Origin: Endothia cerciana
Lineage: Eukaryota > Ascomycota > Sordariomycetes > Diaporthales > Cryphonectriaceae
Direction: 5' to 3'
DNA length: 64,000 nt
Assembly: GCA_026119935.1 (NCBI GenBank)
Contig: JALRMH010000033.1
Location: 124,001-188,000 of the forward strand
Shown here: positions 56,532 through 64,000 of the stretch, piece by piece
How positions within the stretch are numbered: position 1 is the stretch's first letter
How the letters are laid out: each line of letters starts with the position of its first letter
The notes under the pieces: generated by a model
What the model was told of the DNA's origin: nothing
Databases searched by the model: none
The model's input: only the letters and a program-made list of their open reading frames with translations
Made by a program: the position numbers and the translations under genes

Positions 56532-58012
56532 TCAGTCCGGCGAGTCTGGTTCCCTCGCCTGTGACGCCTCATCAAACAAGGTAACATCGTCATCATTCTC
56601 CCGTCCACCATACAAACCCTCAAATCCTGGCGTCCTCATTCCGAGGGGGCTCGGTCCTCTGCGGTGCTGCAGCCTCCGAGCTGTGACGGGAGTGCGGCCA
56701 GGTGTCTGAGCGCCCCTGAACCTGCCCACTGGAGCTGTGTACGAAGCCGAGAGCCTACTCTGGTGCCGAGCCTCCGGCAGCTGCTCAGGAGTCTGAGGCT
56801 GGCGGGTCGGTGAGGCCAGGTCATCATACAGCCGGATTCGGCGGCCAGGTGTCGCGAGATCTCGAGCCAGTGACGTCGGCCGTCCGGGAGTAGGCCGGCT
56901 TGGTAACGGGCTCTCTTTCGCCGCAGGGCTGTCATGGGAGGACGGGGGTGAATGATCCCCGAGGTTGTGGCACAAATGTAAGAAGCGACTAGCTCCTCTT
57001 GAGGCTCTACGAGGACTGGAAGGGGACTAAATGCATCAACGATCAGCCTCAGTTCCGCGATGTGACTTGCATACCTGCGCAGCTTACTGAGGGCCCAGGT
57101 TCCTGATCATTTTGTGTACCGCTTGGCGAGCGGCACGAGGATGACTGGCGTGGACGGTGCGCCGTTGTCGAAGGTGCGCTTTCACTGTCCAGAGACTGCC
57201 GGGCTCGGATTGCCTGAGGCTCGGTTAGTTAATATCTCGATAGCTGCTTAGAGCTCGCTTGATAGCCTACTACGCACCAAGGTAAGTGTCCTCTCTCCGG
57301 AGGCGCGGCGTGGACTCTGCGAAAATGGCGGGGGCAGGGAGGGCAGGGAGGGCAGGCGCTCTGTTGGGCGAGGTCTAGCAATGGCTCTCGATCCCTGGTC
57401 CACGGTCTGCACAGAGTCCTCAGCCACTCTAGCCGCCCGAGCTTGTCTGTGCAATTCTGCAAAGATGCTCCCTTCCTCTGGCTCCGGCTCCTCTGGCCGT
57501 AATGACGTCTCTACCGCCAAAAGGACGTCCGATCCAGCACCGTCCGAAGAGCTCGGGAACAGTCGAGGCCTGCGGGGCCGCATCGACAGGTATCGTCCGA
57601 GAGAAGGGGTGTCTGGTGAGGTGAGAGGCTCTGGTGAGGTGAGAGGCTCTGCATCGGATGCCATGAGATCTGGACCCTCTCGATGTGCAGCAGGAGTGGG
57701 CTCGTCCTCCTCGGTGCGGTTGTCATGGTAGCTCGATAGGGTGCGGATGGCAGAGGGCGTCACAGTCTCAGCATACGTCGGGCGGGGTGATGAGGACTCC
57801 CTGTTCTGCGAGACCGAAAGTACCCTCCTAGGCTCTAGCAGCTCCAGACTAGGACTGGTCTTCCTCTTCACCGTCTCTTCCGAGGCCGGGTTCTCTTCCC
57901 TCTGAAGATATCTGCGGTACCGGCGACGGTTCTCTAGCTCCTTGACCTCCGGCATGGTCAAAGATATGACCGTCGGGTGGGGGCGGATCATGATGTTGGT
58001 GAAGACATGCAT
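56532..58012 (-). CDS. Ser/Pro/Arg-rich protein, function unknown
   Basis: I join three exons on the minus strand: 58012-57278, 57213-57088 and 57026-56532, giving 451 residues; introns are 64 and 61 bases, all in phase 0. Coding bias changes little across the joins. The protein is disordered, rich in Ser, Pro, Arg and Glu. An N-terminal basic helix (MPEVKELENRRRYRRYLQRE; its first Met, at 57955, is an alternative start) is one ordered-looking part. The second is the C-terminal block with ATPGRRIRLYDDLASP, QTPEQLPEARHQSR, SYTAPVGRFRG and GPSPLGMRTPGFEGLYGG, which looks conserved. No catalytic domain, signal peptide or membrane segment. I do not recognise a function. Confidence 0.65.
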
Positions 58013-59544
58013 ACAGTCGTTTCATAATCTGAACAGCACACGGTGATCTCAACGATGGTCAAAAGGGAGGCCATGTACAGCCCGATTGGGAAGCATGGCA
58101 TGAGAACATGTAGGGGGAGAAAAGATGAGGGACGACCTCCCGAGGTCGACCGTCGCTGTCGAGACCATGGATGCTATGGTTGTGGCTACACTATGCCGGG
58201 CAGGTGCGAGTTGGCGAGTTGGCGAGTTGGCGAGTCGCCATACGAAGAGGAAGCAACACCTTGCCATCATTTTTGAGGTTTGCAGGCAGTTAACTAGCAG
58301 ACTGATACGAAGTGATAGGCAGATACCAAATGTCCTCACATGCCTTTCAAGATTAGCAATCAGGGAATGTTAAATAGCAGCTGATGCCTCGTGTGAATTG
58401 CAAAGATGAAGCTGAATGAATGCGAGGCTGGTGAAATGAACCTGACGACGAGGTGAGCGCGGCCCACTGAGTGTTGGGGGGGGGGGGGCCCAGCCGTGAT
58501 GGGTAAGCCATAATTATAATGGAGAGATATGTACCTTAAATCAGCACTGCGCTATTTAGGGTCAACATCTGAGCTGCACACTGGGTCTTATTGTAAGGTA
58601 AAAGTAGGAGCGTCAATTTAAGGATACCCAGTATCCAGACAAAGTCCACCAAAGTGTTGGTCGTCCTAACAGGTTCACATCACATGCGTTGTCGTGTAAC
58701 CCCAGATAGGAGATACAGTACTTGTCCTGCAAATCTGCCGCTCCCGACTTAGGGAGCTTTATTAGGCGGTGCTAGCACAACCCCCGTTTTGGCCTTTCGT
58801 CGTCACTGGCCAGGGCCAGGAACAGGAACACGAGCCACCTCATTACCTCTCAAATGTCCTGCACTCTTGATTCACATCCGGACAACCCAGCAACACGAAC
58901 CAACCCATCTGCATCGTTTGATTTGATCAACCCCGACGGCCAGTTCCTGACCATCCCGACAACCCATCAAGACAGCTTCTGACCAGCGGCGGTCGGCCAA
59001 TATCACTCACTGCATCACTCGTGGATGGGGAAAGACCGGCCCTGACCGAGAGACACGACACCATCAAACGATCTGCAGAGCGTTGTCGACCACCACCTAC
59101 CCCCTACACTAGCTGCCCTGTTTCGATGTCCAGGCGCCGCCCGTCGATGGAATATCACCCTGCCATCCACGCAGCCCGTCGTGCCTGATGACCCATCTTC
59201 TATGGTATCCCTTCCGTCGACCACGCTTCCACCACCTGTGGCTACGGTCGCGGCTGAGGAACTCAGGTCCTGACAAGTTACGGGGTCCTATTCAAGCACG
59301 GCCGCGGAGACAGCGCAGGTCCCGCCTCCAAATCCAGGGTCCAACTCCAACAAGGAAGCGCAGCTACCGACTGATCACCACCTGCACCTCCTCCTTCTCC
59401 TCCTCCTTGCCCGACCCCCCATCGGTCTCGGCCCAATAACGAGGTGGTCTACGCCCCATGGTCACCGGTCGACACAGCTAAGGCATCGGCACTATCTCGA
59501 GTCCGGCTCTTTCGACTGTCCGCCGACCCGCCAATCCCGTTACC
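58013..59544. other. Intergenic region between divergent genes
   Basis: Spacer between the gene at 56532-58012 and the PDK1 kinase gene. A G-run is at 58476-58488, and a short GGCGAGTT direct repeat lies near 58210-58232. The last 700 bases before 59545 are C/T-rich, as expected for a leader. No gene seen. Confidence 0.6.
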
Positions 59545-62184
59545 ATGAATGGCGACATCAGCCTGTCCAGGGCCCTAGGCGGTCTGCGGATTGCCAACCT
59601 TTCAAACGACTCACTCCACGAAAGCAACCCTCCAGGAGACAAGTCGCCCGTCGCCGACGACGTCCCCCAGGGTGGTCGTCGTCCCAGCCCACAGCCTCTG
59701 GACGATCCTCGCGGTTCATCCTCAACGCCAACGCCCCTCGCTCGAACCCCCTTACAAGACCAACCCACCGAGCCCACCGACAGCCACCCCCAGCAAAGCT
59801 CTGATACCCAGTCCCCCTTTGACAATGCCGGCCCATCCAACCCAGCTGCTCTAGCAGATTCAGTAGTCGATGCACGATTACAACGTCAGTACACTGCACC
59901 TCTACCTCCCTCGATGGGCGACTCGGACCGAGCACTGCGTACCTCATCGCGACCCGTGTCCGTGTCGGCGGCCCTTTCAATCCCTTTGTCCGCGTCGCAA
60001 GACGCAGCAGAGGCTGGCCCGAGCCTCTACCAGCCCATGTTGAGGCCGGAGCCATCACGATCTTCCAATCTCAATACCCCGTCCAGAAGTAATTCAAGAT
60101 CGGTGCGCGCCCCCTACGCAGGACCTGTTCCCCAGAGGGTCCCGAGCCAGAGGGTCTATAACCCCGACGCACGACGCGACTTGCCCCCAGGCGCTGCGCC
60201 TCCGAGGAAGAGCTCCAAGGGACAAGGAGGCGGCTTCACGAACATGGCCGGTGTCCCAATGGCTCCACCGCCAGGCAGCAACAACTTCGGCGCCCACATG
60301 CCTCCGCCAGGCAATCGCGAGGAGTGGCAGGAGAGGGGGGCTGCTGTGGGCGTGAGGCGGGAGTTAGACGGCGAGGGAAGAACCGTGATCCGGTCGATCA
60401 AGAAAGGGGTTAAAGACTTCAAGTTTGACCGAGTACTCGGCGAGGGTTCCTACAGCACAGTGTACCTGGCCACCGATCGGACCAATAACAAGGAATACGC
60501 CGTCAAGGTATTGGAGAAGAAGCACATCATCAAGGAGAAGAAGATCAAATACGTCAACATCGAGAAAAACACCCTAAACCGTCTGACCGATCACCCAGGC
60601 ATCGTTCGACTCTACTACACCTTCCAGGACGAGACATCACTCTACTACGTTCTGGATCTGTGCAATGGGGGGGAGCTTCTGGGGGTGCTGAAGAGGACGG
60701 GCACATTCGATGTTGAGTGCACACGGTTTTACGGCGCCCAGATACTCGACGCGATCGAGTACATGCACTCCAGAGGCGTCATACATCGCGATCTCAAGCC
60801 GGAGAATGTGCTCCTGGACGACAACATGCATATCAAGATCACAGATTTTGGAACTGCAAAGCTGCTGCCGGACCCCAGAGATCCAAAGCCGCCATCCGCC
60901 GAAGCATCATCCGAAGACGGACGGGCGGCTTCGTTCGTCGGCACAGCCGAGTACGTCAGCCCTGAGCTCCTGACGGACAAGAGCGCGGGCAAGGCGAGCG
61001 ACATCTGGGCCTACGGCTGCATAATATACCAGCTCCTAGCTGGACGGCCACCCTTCAAGGCGGGCACGGAGTACTTGACCTTCCAGAAGATCGTGGGCTT
61101 GGAGTTCGACTTCCCCTCTGGATTCCCACCCGCTGCCCGCGACCTTGTCGAGCGTTGTCTCGTCCTGGACCCTGCAAGACGCCTGACTATCGAGCACATC
61201 AAAAATCACGAGTTCTTCGACGGTCAGAAATTTGGCAAGGTACTGTGGAAACAAAGAGCGCCCAGGCTCCGGCCCTATGTCCCTCCAGCACAAGAGCCCC
61301 ACATCATCCAGTTGAATGGTACCTCCAGCTCTTCCCTGCCGGCATCTCGAGGACTCCCGTCATCAAGCAATGGCGCCTCCAGGCCCGCTCGAATCATCAC
61401 AGAGCTGCCACCGCCGACGCAGCTGGACATCGAGTGGTCGCCGGTCTTAACGAGGACCAATGAGAGGATCCTGAAACTTGGAGATCTAATGGTCACCTCG
61501 TCGCCAATACCCAACAGCCCGCATGGGCGGCAAGAGCACGAGACGCACAAGAAAATCTCAAAATTCTTCGGAGGTAGCACCCTGAAGAAGAAGCAGAGGC
61601 TGGTCATGATCACCTCGAGTGGCCGCGTTGTGCTGGCTCCAGCAGGTGGCGGGGAGAAGAAGGCCAAGACAGAGATCTCATTGCTCACTACGGACTGCTC
61701 GTGGCGCACTCAGATCGATGTGAAGGGGCAGGTCGTTTGGTGTATTGATTCGGTAAGTCTCGTCCCGTCTGGTGTTTGCTTCGTGACGGCCCGCCTTCTG
61801 ACACATCATCTGTAGAACGGTACACACTACCTGTTCGAGCCACCAAAGAGCTCCTCATCACTGAGTGTGGATGCAGGCACCGCAGACGACTGGATCGAGG
61901 CCGTCGAGAAGGCCAAGGATCTCGCCATCTCCCAGGATCTCGTAGGGTCGTACAACAGTGACAACGGCTTCGGAGACATGTCTTCGTCCATGTCTCCCAG
62001 CCCCGCCAGCACGCTCTCACGCGCCATGCAGTATCCAGAGGGAGGGTTCAGCGTCAACGATAGGTCCGGACGGCACCAGCTGAGCAAGAGCCAGGCCAGC
62101 CTAGATGACCCACAGCAGGCGAAGAAGAACCACCGTTTCAGCAAGCGACAGTCTAAGAACGGCTTGGGCACTGCGGCTTTCTGA
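59545..62184 (+). CDS. PDK1-type AGC protein kinase (Pkh1/Pkh2 orthologue)
   Basis: Master kinase that phosphorylates the activation loop of other AGC kinases (Ypk, Sch9, Pkc), downstream of sphingoid bases in fungi. Exons 59545-61752 and 61816-62184 give 858 residues. A long disordered N-terminus precedes the kinase domain (about 292-575): glycine loop GEGSYSTV (299-306), Lys321 in YAVKVLEKK, the catalytic HRDLKPEN with Asp416, DFG at 434-436, and SFVGTAEYVSPELL, where Ser463 is the equivalent of the autophosphorylated Ser241 of human PDK1. A PDK1-type PH domain follows at about 666-786, rebuilt across the 63-base intron (CIDS joined to NGTHYLFEPP). A basic tail closes the protein. All catalytic residues are present. 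The kinase and PH arrangement makes the family call firm. Confidence 0.95.
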
Positions 62185-63297
62185 GTCCGCCTCTCACACT
62201 ATTCGCCCACATTTGCACATCGATTCACCTCATCACACCGCATGTCAACGAGGCATTGTTGGCCCGTCCTTTAACAATATGAAACCCTACGGAGGAGGGA
62301 AGGTTAGGCGAGCTGTTCCTTGCCTCCCCCCCCCCCCGGGGTTTTTTTTTTCTTTTTCCTCTTCCTTCCTTCCTTTTTTTCTCTCTTTTTTCCTTCTCCT
62401 TTGTTTTGGCATTTTCCGGCGTTGGCAGGCGAAACAGGAGAGGCCGCCAGTGCTCTGCTTGGGAAGCAAGGCGGGGAAGTTTTCTCACATTGAAAGAGCA
62501 AACACCATTCAGCATCGGATCGGCCTTCTGATGATCGCCCCCAAGCCCAAGGGCCATCTATTTATCTAAGCCCCTCGGAGGTCGAGGGCCGAGATTTCTT
62601 TTGTTTGGGAAGGACAGATGGGCCTGGGCGGGGCAGGAAGACGCGTGCTATTATTGTATGTACAGCAACTCTTTTAATCGGCATCTGTTGAGCGCGGCGT
62701 AGGCTTGACCGGATGAGGTTGGGGGGGGGGGGGGCTAGAGAGCAGGGAAGCAGAAATGAAGAGTTGAGACCTGTGTTCTCTCGGGATCAGCTGGCCCTCA
62801 TATGTGATGATGGGAAATCGCAAAGTGCCTCCTCTCTGCATTCTTGGAAATGAGGCCGAGGCGATGCGGTGCGATGCAAATCCAAGTTCTACTGATCTGG
62901 AGAAGAAGGGCTGACAGGAGTGACTTGCAACCCCTGATGAGGACCATGTACGTGCGTACAGTAGCGCAAGGCTGGATGCGTGCACGGACCACTGGGCCGC
63001 CGCGGAGGGTTTTTTCTTTTTTCCTTTACCTGCCGGCTGCGAGCGCTCCACCTCGTCTCCCATTTCAGACCAGTCCATCCCCCCCCAAGCCACGTCCACT
63101 TCAAGACGCGGTTGCTCCCAAGCTTCCATTTGCGGCCCCCCCGTGACTCGACTCGAACCACATCCCCCGACTCGGCTTAACGACGGAGCCAAGGGCAGCG
63201 CTACTCGCAGTCCGCTTTGCCTTCCACTTGCAAAAGATTCACCCGTCTCAATCTCGGAAAGCGGATCCACCACCCCCAGTCGGTCAAGTCAGTCGAG
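62185..63297. other. Intergenic region with C-, T- and G-runs
   Basis: 3' flank of the kinase gene and leader of the Snf12 gene. A C12 run with a following T-rich tract is at 62326-62400 and a G14 run at 62721-62734. No gene or RNA seen. Confidence 0.6.
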
Positions 63298-64000
63298 ATG
63301 CAGGCGCAATACCGGCCGCAGTTCCCACAAAATGTGGCCCGGAGGTCGCCGCATGTCCCTGCTCCACGCCGTGGAGGGATCGGTAAGCTCGATCTCACGT
63401 CCACCGACGTCTGCAGCTCACGATCGATTGCACAGACGGCATCCGTCCTGTCCTTCCCCATCACACAGCCGGCCCCTCCTCCTCCTCCCCCGCCTCCATT
63501 GGCGTAACGCGCCCCGCGCTGCCATCCCTGTGAACCCTGTGGCCGGCTGGTCGGACTAGCCAGCGCCCAACAGGATCTGTTCCCCTGCCTTACACCCGTC
63601 CGGTCTCCTGCCCCTCCTCCACGCGCACCTGTGCGACGAGCACAACACGGCCCCCCTCGCCCAGGACATCCCTTTCCCGCACAGCCATGGTTGCCACACC
63701 GACTAACACCGCGGCCCTCCGCGTAAAATCAGGGCCCATGATGACCAGCCAGCAGCAGGGCCACCTCCCGGCGGTGCCCATGAGCGCGCAGCAGCAGGCC
63801 GAGCGGCACCAGCAGCAGCAGGCCGCCCACGAGCGCGCCAAGCTGCGCGCCCGCAAGCCCACCGACAAGACCATGCCTGACGGCGTCGAGGACTGCGTCG
63901 TGAGTGACGGCGTGCAGAGGTACCGCGAGCTGAGGGACTTTGAGAGGAGGCTCGATGCGACCATCACACGCAAGAGGCTGGATGTTGTGGACTCGGTGGG
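63298..64000 (+). CDS. snf12: SWI/SNF subunit Snf12 (SMARCD/BAF60 family), 5' part only
   Basis: Subunit of the SWI/SNF chromatin remodeller; the SWIB domain expected of this family would lie beyond the window. Exon 1 is 63298-63382 (MQAQYRPQFPQNVARRS), ending at GTAAGC. A 350-base intron ends with AATCAG at 63732, and exon 2 starts at 63733 in phase, giving GIGPMMTSQQQ at the join. A Gln-rich stretch follows, then ARKPTDKTMPDGVEDC, VVSDGVQRYRELRDFE and RRLDATITRKRLDVVDS, which is the conserved N-terminal region of Snf12. 117 codons are visible and the frame is open at the window edge. An ATG at 63687 inside the intron could start a shorter isoform but reads in frame only briefly before the acceptor. 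Confidence 0.88.

Noticed and set aside
1..64000. Biosynthetic cluster, mobile element or transferred island
   Set aside because: No polyketide or peptide synthase, transporter set, transposase or integrase is present. The genes are unrelated housekeeping or lineage genes with similar codon use.

Overview
The window is nuclear DNA of a filamentous ascomycete (Pezizomycotina). Sordariomycetes is my best guess, from overall style only. The evidence is short GT-AG introns (about 47 to 183 bases, one of 350), G/C-ending codons, long gene-free spacers with pyrimidine-rich tracts ahead of start codons, and fungal families: a Ypt31-type Rab, a filamentous-type Pex14 relative, a Mug190-type lipid-transfer protein, a secreted GH15 glucoamylase and a Pkh/PDK1 kinase. 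I see no rRNA, tRNA, CRISPR array, transposase, reverse transcriptase, virus or plasmid.

Layout: Rab11/Ypt31 GTPase (minus, 162-1119); large chromodomain protein (plus, 2982-7501); Pex14-family peroxin (minus, 8557-9621); INO80 subunit Ies2 (plus, 11766-13408), whose frame stays open for 82 codons past its TAG; a roughly 4.6 kb stretch of gene-like fragments without a confident gene (13.66-18.3 kb); AT-hook, Gln-rich protein (plus, 19493-21976); Ser/Pro-rich conserved protein (plus, 25084-26499); Mug190-like SMP/C2 protein (plus, 28738-32537); small one-TM protein (plus, 33202-33633); two unrecognised genes (about 35.2-36.0 kb and 36693-37343); 1294-residue helical protein (plus, 37935-41924); Snu66/SART1 (minus, 42337-44301); glucoamylase (plus, 46377-48484); BTB protein (minus, 50042-51811); two lineage-specific proteins (minus, 53608-54555 and 56532-58012); PDK1 kinase (plus, 59545-62184); and the 5' part of SWI/SNF subunit Snf12 (plus, from 63298, running off the window).

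This is ordinary housekeeping content, not a gene cluster or island. Several genes concern chromatin (chromodomain protein, Ies2, AT-hook protein, Snf12) and others membrane traffic and organelles (Rab11, Pex14, Mug190). Nothing suggests they are co-transcribed or form one pathway. Exon structures were read by eye from splice motifs and reading frame, without transcripts or alignments.

The observations most worth following are the Ies2 stop codon with its coding-like extension, the 13-base microexon in the Rab gene, the two possible starts of the glucoamylase (secreted or not), the long unassigned C-terminal part of the chromodomain protein, and the BTB fold interrupted by a long insertion. 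I found no convincing new multi-gene system.
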